This document shows, piece after piece, positions 24,299 through 33,023 of a stretch of DNA of 52,059 bases. Source of the stretch: Bacillota bacterium (lineage in GTDB: Bacteria > Bacillota > Sulfobacillia > Sulfobacillales > JAIMBI01); NCBI GenBank assembly GCA_021797815.1, contig JAJZYZ010000012.1, positions 1-52,059 of the forward strand. The letters are read 5' to 3'. Each line of letters opens with the position of its first letter. Within the stretch, counting starts at the first letter, position 1. Made by a program: the position numbers and the translations under genes. Under the pieces are notes generated by a model. It ran no database searches. It had not been told where the DNA came from and worked only from the letters and a program-made list of their open reading frames with translations.

Positions 24299-25038
24299 AG
24301 GCATGGACCCGGATGAAGCTGGCCGTTCAGTTTCTGACCGTAATACCAGTGCGTCTGGCGCCAGGAGAGGCCGCGGCCGGTGATCTGGCCGCCAGCACAC
24401 GGTACTATCCTCTCGTAGGGCTGGCGCTTGGCGGTCTCCTGTGGGTCATGTCGCGTTTCATGAGCGGCTGGACGCCGGTCCTGCGGGCGGCCCTCATGGT
24501 GAGTGTCTACACCGTACTGACCGGGGCGCTCCATCTCGACGGGCTGATGGACACGATGGACGCGGTGGGGAGCCGGAAGCCCGCGCCCGAGGCGCTCCGC
24601 ATCATGAAAGACAGTCGTGTGGGAGCCATCGGTGCGCTGTCTGGGATGCTGGCGCTTTTGATTAAGGTGGGGGCCCTGTCGGCGGCGACCCTGTCGTGGC
24701 CCCTCTTGGTGGCCGTACCGGCGGTGTCGCGCTTGGCGATGCTGGGAGCGCTTGCGACGACGCGGCCGGCGTCGCGTCATGGCGAGACGCTGGCCGACCG
24801 CTACGCGGGAAGCGTGTCGTGGCCGGTGGTGGTGGTCTGGGCGGTCGTCCTGGGCGTGGGACTGTGGATTGTCGGCGCCGGCTGGGAGGGCCTGGTGCTG
24901 TTGGCGGCGGGCCTGCTTGTCTCCGCGGCCGCCTCGACGTTTTTCATCCGCCGGTTTGGAGGGATGACCGGGGACACGTACGGAGCGGTGAACGAACTGG
25001 CGGAGGTGATCGGATGGGTGCTGGCAAGCGTGCTGTGA
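24295..25038 (+). CDS. cobS: Adenosylcobinamide-GDP ribazoletransferase (cobalamin synthase)
   Basis: A 247-residue membrane enzyme joining AdoCbi-GDP with alpha-ribazole (phosphate) to make adenosylcobalamin (phosphate). The CobS pattern is seen: AVQFLTVIPV, RYYPLVGLALGGLLW, LHLDGLMDTMDAVGS and KDSRVGAIGALSGMLALLIK, with an Asp-rich metal motif (DGLMDTMD). ATG 24295 overlaps the cbiB stop by 4 nt. The gene ends within the start region of the next gene (25-nt overlap). Confidence 0.94.
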   Translation: MKAWTRMKLAVQFLTVIPVRLAPGEAAAGDLAASTRYYPLVGLALGGLLWVMSRFMSGWTPVLRAALMVSVYTVLTGALHLDGLMDTMDAVGSRKPAPEALRIMKDSRVGAIGALSGMLALLIKVGALSAATLSWPLLVAVPAVSRLAMLGALATTRPASRHGETLADRYAGSVSWPVVVVWAVVLGVGLWIVGAGWEGLVLLAAGLLVSAAASTFFIRRFGGMTGDTYGAVNELAEVIGWVLASVL

Positions 25039-26147
25039 GGGTCGGACCGCAATATCCCGATCCCCTGGCCGCCGGTCACGACCATGGAGGGCAGGTGCAT
25101 GAAGCGGCGCGTCTCCGCCAGGTGGAGCCGCACGCCATCCTGGATGCGAGCGCCAGCATCAATCCCCTGGGTCCACCTTCCTCGGCCCTCCAGGCGCTTT
25201 CGGACCTGGCGGGCCTCGTCCGCCATTACCCGGACAGCACCCACGAGCCGGTGCGCCGGGCTTTGTCCGCTGCCCTCGCCGTGCCGACCGATCACATCTG
25301 GTGCGGCAACGGCGCCACCGAAGTCCTTGACCAGCTTCTCTACACGCTCCGGCCGCGCCGTGTCTGCATCGTGGAGCCGGCCTTTTCGGAGTACGGGCGG
25401 GTGGCCGCCCGGCATGGGCTGCCGATTGAGCGGATCGCCATGAAGCCTCCGTTTTCTTATCCGGCCGACCGCCTGGACGCCCTTCTGGCCGAAGGCGACG
25501 TGTTGGTGTTCAACAATCCACATAATCCAAGCGGCCGTGCGTACCCTCGCTCCGAGTGGGAGTCCCTGTTCTGGCGGTGGGCCGCGCGGGGCGTGCACAT
25601 CCTGGTTGACGAGGCGTTCATGGACTTCCTGCCCGATGCCTCGCGCTTCAGCGCCCTGCCGCTCGCGACATCGGTGGACGGCGTCACGGTGGTGCGCTCC
25701 GCGACCAAGATTTTCGCGCTGCCCGGTCTCCGCTTGGGAGCCGGGATCGGGTCCCCGTCTCTCGTTCACAAGATCACGAGCCTCCGTGATCCGTGGAGCG
25801 TCAATCAGCTGGCGCAGGCGGCCGCCGTTGCGGCTTACAAAGACGCAGCGTTCCTGCAGGAGACCTGGCAATGGCTCGAGGGCGCCCGGGCCTGGGCGGA
25901 GGGCACCTGGGGCTCGCACCCCCGCATCCATACCTTCCCCACCACCGCCAACTTCATGCTGGCGCGATGGCCCGAGGCCGCCGTGGCGTCTCATGTGGCC
26001 GCCGCCCTTTGGAATAACGGGGTGCTTGTCCGCCGGCTTCACGGATCTCTTGGCCTGGGAGCCGAGTGGATGCGCATCGCCCTGCGGACGCCGGAGGAGA
26101 ACGTTCGCATCTGGCGGGTTGTCCAAGCGGCGCTCGACGACTCGTGA
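25014..26147 (+). CDS. cobD: Threonine-phosphate decarboxylase / histidinol-phosphate aminotransferase-like (CobD/CobC type)
   Basis: A 377-residue PLP enzyme of aminotransferase class I. Key blocks are LDASASINPLGPP near the N-terminus, YPDSTHEPVRRALS, WCGNGATEVLDQLL, VFNNPHNPSGRAYP, ILVDEAFMDFLPD, and the PLP lysine in RSATKIFALPGLRLG. In a cobalamin operon this is the L-threonine-O-3-phosphate decarboxylase that makes aminopropanol phosphate. A true HisC is hard to exclude by eye, but the DASASINPLGPP opening and operon position favour CobD. ATG 25014 has GGAGG 7 nt upstream, inside the end of cobS. Confidence 0.88.
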   Translation: MGAGKRAVRVGPQYPDPLAAGHDHGGQVHEAARLRQVEPHAILDASASINPLGPPSSALQALSDLAGLVRHYPDSTHEPVRRALSAALAVPTDHIWCGNGATEVLDQLLYTLRPRRVCIVEPAFSEYGRVAARHGLPIERIAMKPPFSYPADRLDALLAEGDVLVFNNPHNPSGRAYPRSEWESLFWRWAARGVHILVDEAFMDFLPDASRFSALPLATSVDGVTVVRSATKIFALPGLRLGAGIGSPSLVHKITSLRDPWSVNQLAQAAAVAAYKDAAFLQETWQWLEGARAWAEGTWGSHPRIHTFPTTANFMLARWPEAAVASHVAAALWNNGVLVRRLHGSLGLGAEWMRIALRTPEENVRIWRVVQAALDDS

Positions 26148-26191
26148 CCTCTCGCGTTTCAGTCGGGACAGTCGAGAGGACGGGAGGGACG

Positions 26192-27712
26192 ATGGCGGTC
26201 AGCATCATGGTTCAGGGGACCGCATCCCATGTCGGCAAGAGCCTCATTACGGCCGGCCTCTGCCGGTGGCTTGCGAACCGCGGCTATCGCGTGGCGCCCT
26301 TCAAGGCCCAGAATATGTCCCTGAACTCCACCGCCACGCCTGACGGGCGGGAAATTGCGTGGTCCCAGGCGCTCCAGGCCGAGGCCGCCCGCGTCGCTCC
26401 CACCGCCGACATGAACCCCATCCTTCTGAAACCGTCCGGTCCCAGCCGGTCACAGATCGTGCTGCAGGGACGGGTCTTGGAGGATACCGATGCGAGATCC
26501 TACTTCATGGACCGGAAGGAGCGTCTGTGGGCCTCGGTGGAGGACAGTTACCGGCGGCTTGCCGCGGCCCACGACGTGATTGTCATCGAGGGCGCCGGAA
26601 GTCCGGTGGAGATGAACCTGAAGGCTCATGACATCGTCAACATGCGTGTGGCGGACATGGCCGACGCGGCCGTCCTGCTGGTGGCCGACATCGAGCGGGG
26701 CGGGGTCTTTGCGTCGCTGGTCGGCACCTGGACCCTGCTGGAGCCGCACGAACAGGAGCGGGTGGCTGGCCTCGTCATCAACAAGTTTCGGGGAGAGCGC
26801 ACCCTGTTTCAGGAGGGCGTGCAGTGGCTTGAAGCGCGAATCGGCGTGCCGGTATGGGGGGTCGTGCCTTACCTCGACGATCTCGACCTCGAGGAAGAAG
26901 ACTCCCTGGGCCTTTTGTCGCCCCGATACCGCGTACGGCCTGAGCCTCAGGGCAGCGTGCCGCGGATCGTGGGCGTGAGGCTCCCGTACCTTGCGAACTT
27001 CATGGACCTAGACCCCCTGTTCCGCGATCCCCGGGTCGCGGTGCGCTGGGCCACCCGAGTCGAAGAGGTCCGGGACGCCGACGCCATCATCCTCCCCGGC
27101 ACCAAAAACACCATGGCGGACCTGGACTGGCTTGAGCGCACGGGGTTTGCGGCCGCCATACGTGCGGCTCGGGCCGGCGGGGCCTTCGTGCTTGGCATCT
27201 GCGGGGGATATCAGATGCTGGGCTCGCGGGTCGAAGACCCCCATCACGTCGAGGGGCCCCAAGATGTCATCCCCGGCATCGCTCTCCTGAGCGGTACGAC
27301 GGTGCTCACCCCGTCTAAGCTCACGCAACCGTTCGAAGGCTCGCTCATGCCTCCGTTTCCGCGGGGCACCATCCGCGGCTATGAGATTCATATGGGCGTG
27401 ACGACACTGGAAGGAGTCCACGCCCCGCTCCTTCGCCGGGAGGAGCGGTCTGAGGGACTGATAGCAGATGGGGGGCGCATCATCGGGACATACGTGCACG
27501 GCATCCTGGACAATGAAACGTTCACGGAGGCCTGGCTCACCCTGGTGGCGCGGGGCCGCAAGAAGACCTGGGCGGCAAAGCCTGCGTCCGGCGACATCGG
27601 CGAGCATAACGCGCCCGGCAGGCGGGACCGGGCCTATGAGCGGCTCGCGCTCGAACTGGACGGCGCACTTCGTCTCTCCCGTCTCGAGGATCTGCTGAAA
27701 AGCCGGCGCTGA
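26192..27712 (+). CDS. cobQ: Cobyric acid synthase
   Basis: A 506-residue glutamine-dependent amidotransferase amidating the b, d, e and g side chains to form (adenosyl)cobyric acid. The N-terminal ATPase domain has MVQGTASHVGKSLITAGLC (Lys16), FKAQNMSLNS, and IEGAGSPVEMNLKAHDIVNM. The C-terminal triad-type glutaminase domain has LGICGGYQMLG (Cys337), and late histidines in GYEIHMGVT and TYVHGILDN. GGGAGGG lies just before the ATG. It follows the cobD-like gene by 44 nt and belongs to the same plus-strand operon. Length is typical (480-510). Confidence 0.95.
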   Translation: MAVSIMVQGTASHVGKSLITAGLCRWLANRGYRVAPFKAQNMSLNSTATPDGREIAWSQALQAEAARVAPTADMNPILLKPSGPSRSQIVLQGRVLEDTDARSYFMDRKERLWASVEDSYRRLAAAHDVIVIEGAGSPVEMNLKAHDIVNMRVADMADAAVLLVADIERGGVFASLVGTWTLLEPHEQERVAGLVINKFRGERTLFQEGVQWLEARIGVPVWGVVPYLDDLDLEEEDSLGLLSPRYRVRPEPQGSVPRIVGVRLPYLANFMDLDPLFRDPRVAVRWATRVEEVRDADAIILPGTKNTMADLDWLERTGFAAAIRAARAGGAFVLGICGGYQMLGSRVEDPHHVEGPQDVIPGIALLSGTTVLTPSKLTQPFEGSLMPPFPRGTIRGYEIHMGVTTLEGVHAPLLRREERSEGLIADGGRIIGTYVHGILDNETFTEAWLTLVARGRKKTWAAKPASGDIGEHNAPGRRDRAYERLALELDGALRLSRLEDLLKSRR

Positions 27713-27753
27713 CCCTCCTATCACCGGTCTGACAAGAGAAAGGCGGGCTCTGT

Positions 27754-28569
27754 TTGCAAGACCATGACGACAGCCAAGACCCGAGGAGTGGCGCCACGTA
27801 CCCCACGCGGATTGTCTGCCTCGGCGCCGAACTGCCGGACATCTTTCACCGGCTGGACGCGCTTGACCGCGTGGTCGGCATCTCGGCCTATACGGACTGG
27901 CCGCCGGAAGCGCTCACCATCCCCAAAGTGAGCGGTTTTCGTCACGGGCGGGCCCGGCGGATTCTCGAGGCGGATCCGGACCTGGTGATCCTGACCTCCG
28001 GCGTACAAAGGCCGCTGGCTGAGGAGTTGGCGGACCACGGCGTGTCCCTTCTCCACCTCTATCCCCATCGGCTGGAAGACATGTTCAAGACCGTCCGGCT
28101 TCTTGGGAGCCTGGTGGATGCGGCCGCGCGCGCGCAGGCGCTTGTGGAGGAATGGCGGGAAGTGGTGGCGTCGTATGCGGAACGGGGCCGTACGCGGGTC
28201 GGACGGCCGCGGGTGTATTTCGAAGAGTGGATGGACCCTCTGATTGCGGGCATCGGATGGGTGTCGGATCTGATCGAGCTAGCCGGGGGCGACGACGTCT
28301 TTCGCGCCCGCGCCATAGAAGGGCGGAATGCGGCCGGGCGCACGCTTAATCTCGAGGAGGTGGCGGCTGCGCGGCCGGACATCATCCTGGCATCCTGGTG
28401 TGGAAAACCGTTCATCCGCGAAGCGCTTGTCGGCCGTCCCGGTTTCGGCGCGATTCCGGCGGTGGCACGAGAGGCGATCGTGGAGATTCCGCCCTCGATC
28501 CTTCAATGCGGGCCGCGGCTCATGGAGCTGCTGCCAGTTCTGGAGGAGACAATCGCCTCACACGCGTGA
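27754..28569 (+). CDS. BtuF-like cobalamin-binding protein without signal peptide
   Basis: A 271-residue protein with the helical-backbone metal-receptor (periplasmic binding protein III) fold: TRIVCLGAELPDIFHRLDALDRVVGISAYTDWP, GFRHGRARRILEADPDLVILTSGV, VGRPRVYFEEWMDPLIAGIGWVSDLIELAGGDDVF and RPDIILASWCGKPFI. These match the cobalamin-binding group found in cob clusters. The N-terminus (about 20 polar residues) has no hydrophobic signal, so the mature protein is expected in the cytoplasm unless the start is misassigned. The start TTG 27754 has only a moderate ribosome-binding site. It is the last gene of the cobU-cobQ operon, 41 nt after cobQ. A cytosolic corrinoid chaperone or carrier role is inference. 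Confidence 0.8.
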   Translation: MQDHDDSQDPRSGATYPTRIVCLGAELPDIFHRLDALDRVVGISAYTDWPPEALTIPKVSGFRHGRARRILEADPDLVILTSGVQRPLAEELADHGVSLLHLYPHRLEDMFKTVRLLGSLVDAAARAQALVEEWREVVASYAERGRTRVGRPRVYFEEWMDPLIAGIGWVSDLIELAGGDDVFRARAIEGRNAAGRTLNLEEVAAARPDIILASWCGKPFIREALVGRPGFGAIPAVAREAIVEIPPSILQCGPRLMELLPVLEETIASHA

Positions 28570-28630
28570 CGGGAGGAACCGCGACCGGCGCGGCATCCTT
28601 CCGCCGAAAAGGCGTGTCAAGCAGAGGCGG

Positions 28631-29581
28631 TTACTTCAAGAGTCCGGGATGCAGGATCTTGATGAGCTCCCGCAGGCCCGCGACCAGCCCTAGGGAGGGC
28701 TCGTTGATGTAGGAGGAATTGGCCACGGCGACAATGTGCCCGCTTCGCCCGGCACGGGTTTCGAGAAACCCCGGAATCTGTCGCTCCTTCGCCACCGTGG
28801 TGGCATCCGGGTCGACCATGATGATGGACGGATTGGCGTGCACCACCTGCTCGTCGGTCACCTGGGGCCACTGGGCCGTCGACAGCTCCGCGCCGACATT
28901 CCGCCCACCGGCCATCTGAATGAGACTGTCCAAAAACGTGTGCTGACCCGTTGTGTAAAGTCCCCCCAGGTCATAGAACACGAGCGGGCGTTTCGACGTC
29001 CGCGCCACCTGGCGCGTAAGTGCCGCCACCTCGCCCTTCATGCGCCGCACCAGGGCCTCCGCGCGAGACTCAGTCCCGGTCGCCTCCCCCACAAGCGTAA
29101 TGTCCCGATAGACCCCGTTGATAGACTGGGGATTCAGGACCAGCACGGGGATATGGAGGGTCGAGAGACCTTTTAAGCCGGCGATGCCGGTCATGGCCAG
29201 CACCAGATCCGGTCGTCGGGCGACGATGCGTTCCACCGAGATCCCCGGAAATGACGGACCGACACTGGGAAGGCCCCGGGCCGCCTTCGCCCACGGGGCG
29301 GGCGTGTATCCCGGGACGGATGTGTCCACGCCGACGATGTCATGCCGGAGTCCCAGGGCGTCCACGATCTCAAAGTTGGACGGTTCCAGCACCACCAGAC
29401 GGCGGGCCGGGTGTTTCAGCACCACGAGGTGGTGCATATCGTCGTAGAGCCGTATGGGGTGTGCTGTCGACGACGAGGTGGGGGCAGCCGATCCGCAGGC
29501 GGCAAGCCCGATGAGGAGACCGGCGGCGGCCAGCAGGGAGCCGATTCGGAATCGGAACCGAGGGCGATAAGTTGCGGGCAT
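28631..29581 (-). CDS. Cobalamin/iron-complex ABC substrate-binding lipoprotein (BtuF-like)
   Basis: A 316-residue exported lipoprotein. The signal peptide ends in a lipobox with Cys29 (GLAACGS). The binding-protein fold is evident in RRLVVLEPSNFEIVDALGLRHDIVGVD, VERIVARRPDLVLAM and HANPSIIMVDPD. Control by the B12 riboswitch immediately upstream (29669-29815) makes a corrinoid the most likely ligand. RBS AGGGAGAGGA precedes ATG 29581. No btuC or btuD lies next to it in this window, so the permease and ATPase must be elsewhere. It is convergent with the signal-less BtuF homologue, giving two unlike paralogues end to end. Confidence 0.88.
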   Translation of the reverse strand: MPATYRPRFRFRIGSLLAAAGLLIGLAACGSAAPTSSSTAHPIRLYDDMHHLVVLKHPARRLVVLEPSNFEIVDALGLRHDIVGVDTSVPGYTPAPWAKAARGLPSVGPSFPGISVERIVARRPDLVLAMTGIAGLKGLSTLHIPVLVLNPQSINGVYRDITLVGEATGTESRAEALVRRMKGEVAALTRQVARTSKRPLVFYDLGGLYTTGQHTFLDSLIQMAGGRNVGAELSTAQWPQVTDEQVVHANPSIIMVDPDATTVAKERQIPGFLETRAGRSGHIVAVANSSYINEPSLGLVAGLRELIKILHPGLLK

Positions 29582-29668
29582 TCTAGTCCTCTCCCTTGAT
29601 CAGATCGCGGGCAGAGGCGTCCTGTGGACACAGGTCAGGCCAGCCCCAGCCACCCGCAGGGCTTGCCG

Positions 29669-29815
29669 AATCATGGGGTAGGTCTCCTGGCTCCGGTTCA
29701 TCGCCTGCGTGGCGCATCCTTCCCATGGACTGGTGGACGCACCGGCTCCCCGGTTACAGTGGCGGGCGCCGCTCAGGACTTTCACCTGATTCCCTGTTAT
29801 ACACCCGATGATTGG
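29669..29815 (-). promoter_or_regulatory. Adenosylcobalamin riboswitch
   Basis: Transcribed leftward. In RNA order I see the P1 5' arm (AATCAT about 29813-29808), the GGGAA...AGGTGAAAGTCCTGAGCGG core, the invariant GCCCGCCACTGT element (about 29765-29754), several variable stems, and the B12 box AGCCAGGAGACCTACC (29692-29677). The 3' P1 arm ATGATT (about 29674-29669) closes it. A GC-rich segment between the aptamer and the gene (AGCCC...GGGCT pairing at about 29660-29640) may be the expression platform acting on the ribosome-binding site. It controls the lipoprotein gene that begins at 29581. Confidence 0.93.
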
Positions 29816-29944
29816 ACGGGCTAACGATAACGGTCCTGGTCCGGAGGGTCAAGACAGCGCCCGTCTCCGCAACACTCACTTGGCCGCCCGCGCGAGCGTG
29901 CGGCAGGAAACGGGCCACGGCGCCCGAGAACATCTGGTACGGGG

Positions 29945-30763
29945 GTGGACATGACGGCCGTAGAGCCCTGCGATTCCAGGGAGTACGGAAAGGCTCGCCC
30001 GAGTCACGTCCGCCTGCTTCTCATAAGGCATGGTGCCACCACCGGGAGCGCGCGGCACGTGCTCGCCGGCCGGACAGACGTCGACCTCTCCCCCGTCGGA
30101 CGCCGGCAGGCTCGCGAGCTTGCGGCCTATCTCACGGCCTGCCCGGTGGCCGCCGTGTACTCCAGTCCTCAAAAGCGCGCACACCAGACGGCTCGGGCCC
30201 TGGCGGCCCGATTCCCGCTGGCCCGTCTCATCCTCTGCCCGGACCTCCGCGAAGTGGACCTCGGGATGCTGGAGGGGTACACGGCCGGGGACGCATGGCG
30301 GCGGTGGCCTGACCTCTTTCGGACGGCCCTCGATCCCGCGACCGGGGACTTTGCCTTTCCCGACGGCGAATCCTGGAGCGCCGCCGAGGGACGCGCACGG
30401 CGCGCGCTTTCGGCGATAGTCCAGGCCCACCGGGTCGGCGACACCGTCGCGGTCGTCACCCACGGTGCCATCCTCGGGCTTCTCTTTGCTCACTTCTCCG
30501 GAGAGCCCCGCGGGAGCTGGCGTCGCTACCAGCCCCGACACGGTTCGGTGTCGTCGGCCGCGGCCCGGATGCGGGAGTCGGGTCTCTGGCTCCTGCCGGT
30601 CTCGCTTGATGTCTCCGCCTTCTTCACGCGTCGACTCCAGACAGCCGTCATCCTCCGAAAAGCGATGCCTCCCGGTCAAGCGGCCGACCGGGAGCCCCGG
30701 GCATGGCGCGTGCGTCCGACCGGCCGCGGTCTCGGTCTCATGGCTCGCGATGACCATGCGTAA
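29945..30763 (+). CDS. cobC: Histidine phosphatase family protein, alpha-ribazole phosphatase-like
   Basis: A 272-residue phosphatase of the phosphoglycerate-mutase fold. The catalytic phosphohistidine motif is LLLIRHGATTG; the downstream acid and second His are in REVDLGMLEG and VAVVTHGAILGLL. TDVDLSPVGRRQARELAAYL and YSSPQKRAHQTA complete the family pattern. By proximity to the cobalamin genes it is probably CobC, removing the phosphate of alpha-ribazole-5'-phosphate or adenosylcobalamin phosphate. The usual CobC length is about 200; the 60-residue C-terminal tail here is basic and unassigned. The start (GTG 29945 or ATG 29951) is uncertain. Confidence 0.75.
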   Translation: MDMTAVEPCDSREYGKARPSHVRLLLIRHGATTGSARHVLAGRTDVDLSPVGRRQARELAAYLTACPVAAVYSSPQKRAHQTARALAARFPLARLILCPDLREVDLGMLEGYTAGDAWRRWPDLFRTALDPATGDFAFPDGESWSAAEGRARRALSAIVQAHRVGDTVAVVTHGAILGLLFAHFSGEPRGSWRRYQPRHGSVSSAAARMRESGLWLLPVSLDVSAFFTRRLQTAVILRKAMPPGQAADREPRAWRVRPTGRGLGLMARDDHA

Positions 30764-31228
30764 CCCAAAGACATCCCCCGTGCCGCCCCGCCTTCATGCG
30801 CGGCACGCTAGAGCGCTGCCCGGCCGGACCGTGCGGCGCGGGCGCGCAAGTCCGATTGGGCCGTTACCGGCCACAGCGGCCGCGAGGGACAGCACCTAGA
30901 CGGTATCGCGGACGCCTTCTCTTCGCTCACGCGCCCCCGGTCACGTGGAGAGGATGCGCGGGCGTATTGACTTGCGATCGGTCCAGGGAGTGCGGCCTCG
31001 GCCGCTGTGCCGGGCACCGAGGTCGGCCGGCATGACGGCGGGGAGGCCACAGGTCCCGAATACCTTCGCTCGGAGCCGTCCGCAGCCGTCAGCGCGACCC
31101 GGGATTGGCACACGCTAACGGTCGCGGGTGTCTGTTCAAATTGGTCCCGGGGACAATGTCCCGGCACCCGGCCTGGTGTACAGTGGCGCTGACTCCGGGC
31201 CTAGAGTCTGATGGGAAGTGGTGTTGCA
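30764..31228. other. Intergenic region with competing GTCCC/GGGAC hairpins
   Basis: About 465 bases with no gene that I can support. At 31144-31162 the order GTCCC-G-GGGAC-AAT-GTCCC allows two mutually exclusive short hairpins, about 65 bases upstream of the ABC exporter gene. This may be an attenuator-like leader or a chance GC structure. TACAGT at 31179-31184 could serve as a -10 box, but no good -35 was found. Confidence 0.35.
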
Positions 31229-32161
31229 ATGATCCGTGTGCAAGACCTGACCAAAAGCTTCCAGACCCGCACCGGCCGCATCGCCGCCGTGCGCGGCATC
31301 TCGTTCGAGGTACAGGCGGGCGAGGTGCTGGCTTTTCTCGGCCCCAATGGAGCCGGGAAGACCACCACTATCAAGATGACCGCCGGTCTCATCCGTCCCG
31401 ACCAGGGTGACGTGCTGGTGGACGGGCGCTCGCTTGCGTCCCAGCATGATTGGGTCACGGCGCGCATGGGCGCGGTGCTGGAGGGAAGTCGAAATCTATA
31501 CTGGCGCCTCACTGTCCTGGAGAATCTTCTCTACTGGGGAGCGATGCGGCGTGTCCCCGGTCGCCTGGCTCGCGAGCGGGCGTCAAATCTTCTCCGGCGG
31601 GTAGACCTGCTGACACGGGCTCACAACACCGTTCAGACTCTCTCCCGTGGCATGCAGCAGAAGGTCGCCCTCTGCCAGGCTCTCATGCACGAGCCCCCCG
31701 TACTGCTGCTGGACGAGCCGACCCTGGGGCTTGACTACGAGTCGAGCGAGAGCATCAAGGGGATGGTCCGGGACCTTGCCCAGAACGGGACCGCCGTCCT
31801 CCTCACGACCCATCAGCTCGACATTGCCCAGGAACTGGCAGACCGGGTGGCCATCGTCCGTGACGGGCAGGTCGTCCTCGAGGGTCAGACCGCGGCAGTT
31901 TTGGACCGGTTCTCGAGACCTCTGGTGCAGATCGTGGCCGCCGAACCCTGGCCGGCCGATCTGGAGCGGAGGATTTACGGCTTCCCGGTCACCGTCACGG
32001 GACCCGATACCCTGGAACTGCTGCCTGGCGATCGGGGAGAGCAGGCCCTTTACGCCCTCCTCGCCCGACTCGAGCCTCACCCGCTGGCGCGGGTGGAGCG
32101 GCACCAGGCTGATCTGGCCGAGGTATTTCTGGAAGTGGTAGGAACGAGGTCCGGCACATGA
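31229..32161 (+). CDS. ABC transporter ATP-binding protein (ABC-2 exporter type)
   Basis: A 310-residue ATPase of the CcmA/DrrA/NatA group. Walker A is GPNGAGKTTT (Lys44), the signature is TLSRGMQQKVAL, Walker B is VLLLDEPTLGLD, followed by the H-loop LLTTHQLD. About 90 C-terminal residues form the accessory domain typical of drug and polysaccharide exporters. I prefer ATG 31229, which opens directly on the domain; ATG 31211 adds six residues. The stop overlaps the permease start (ATGA at 32158-32161), so both are made together. The exported substrate is unknown. Confidence 0.92.
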   Translation: MIRVQDLTKSFQTRTGRIAAVRGISFEVQAGEVLAFLGPNGAGKTTTIKMTAGLIRPDQGDVLVDGRSLASQHDWVTARMGAVLEGSRNLYWRLTVLENLLYWGAMRRVPGRLARERASNLLRRVDLLTRAHNTVQTLSRGMQQKVALCQALMHEPPVLLLDEPTLGLDYESSESIKGMVRDLAQNGTAVLLTTHQLDIAQELADRVAIVRDGQVVLEGQTAAVLDRFSRPLVQIVAAEPWPADLERRIYGFPVTVTGPDTLELLPGDRGEQALYALLARLEPHPLARVERHQADLAEVFLEVVGTRSGT

Positions 32162-32931
32162 ACCGCCTTCTCATCGCCGAGTGGCGCCGGATGGTGGTGG
32201 GTCTTGTCCGCTATCCCATCGACACCATCGCCTCCACGCTTACCCTGTTTCTCGTGTTTGCCGGTCTTTTTTACGGTGCCAGCTACATCACCAGCTCCCC
32301 CATTGGCGGCGGAAGACTCTCGACCGTCGTCCTCGGGTATACGGTCTGGATCGTGATGATGGCCGCCACCGGCGACATGGCCTGGTCGGTGCAGAACGAA
32401 GCTCAGAACGGCACCCTGGAACAGGTCATGATGGTGCCGTGGAATTCGGTATGGGTGTTCTTAGTGCGCGCCGTGATGGCCATCGTCGGTATGCTGGTGC
32501 CGGTGGGCGCCGTGCTCCTGGCGCTCTTGGCCATGACTCACGTACACCTCTTTTGGCGCCCGGCCGCTCTGGTCCCGATATTGATGGTCATCGCCACGGC
32601 CTGGGGCCTCGGCCTCTTGGTGGCCGGCATCGCCCTCCTATTGAAGCGGGTAGGGCAGGTGCTGCAGATCGTGCAGTTCCTGCTCCTCTTCGTGATCGTG
32701 TCGCCGGTGGCCGTTCTGCCCGGACTCGGATGGCACCTTGCCTCCATCGCGATTCCCTTCGCCGCCCAGGTTTCGCTCCTGCACGGTCTCCTCGCGGCGG
32801 GCGCGACCCCCACCGCCTGGCTGTGGCTGGAGTCCGTGATGAATCTCCTGTTCGTGCTGATGGGAGGCATCGCCCTCTTCATAGGCGCGGATCGTCTGGC
32901 CCGCCGCCAAGGCATCCTCGGTCACTACTGA
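32158..32931 (+). CDS. ABC-2 family transporter permease
   Basis: A 257-residue membrane protein with six predicted hydrophobic segments (for example TIASTLTLFLVFAGLFYGASY, VFLVRAVMAIVGMLVPVGAVLLALLAM, and VLQIVQFLLLFVIVSPVAVLPGL). The middle amphipathic region QNEAQNGTLEQVMMVPWNSVWVF is the typical coupling segment of ABC-2 permeases. It is coupled to the ATPase by a 4-nt overlap. Together they form a minimal two-gene exporter, as for drugs, lipids or bacteriocins. Confidence 0.9.
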   Translation: MNRLLIAEWRRMVVGLVRYPIDTIASTLTLFLVFAGLFYGASYITSSPIGGGRLSTVVLGYTVWIVMMAATGDMAWSVQNEAQNGTLEQVMMVPWNSVWVFLVRAVMAIVGMLVPVGAVLLALLAMTHVHLFWRPAALVPILMVIATAWGLGLLVAGIALLLKRVGQVLQIVQFLLLFVIVSPVAVLPGLGWHLASIAIPFAAQVSLLHGLLAAGATPTAWLWLESVMNLLFVLMGGIALFIGADRLARRQGILGHY

Positions 32932-33023
32932 TGCCGAGACTCCCGCCACGATCCACCGAACGCGGGGAGGCCGGCGGTCGGTCGGCCGCTGCCGGACAAT
33001 CCATTGCCGGAGGCGGGCTTTCC

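Noticed and set aside
24801-26126. A 441-codon leftward frame opposite the cobD-like gene
   Set aside because: No start signal and shadow composition; the opposite strand encodes a clear PLP enzyme.
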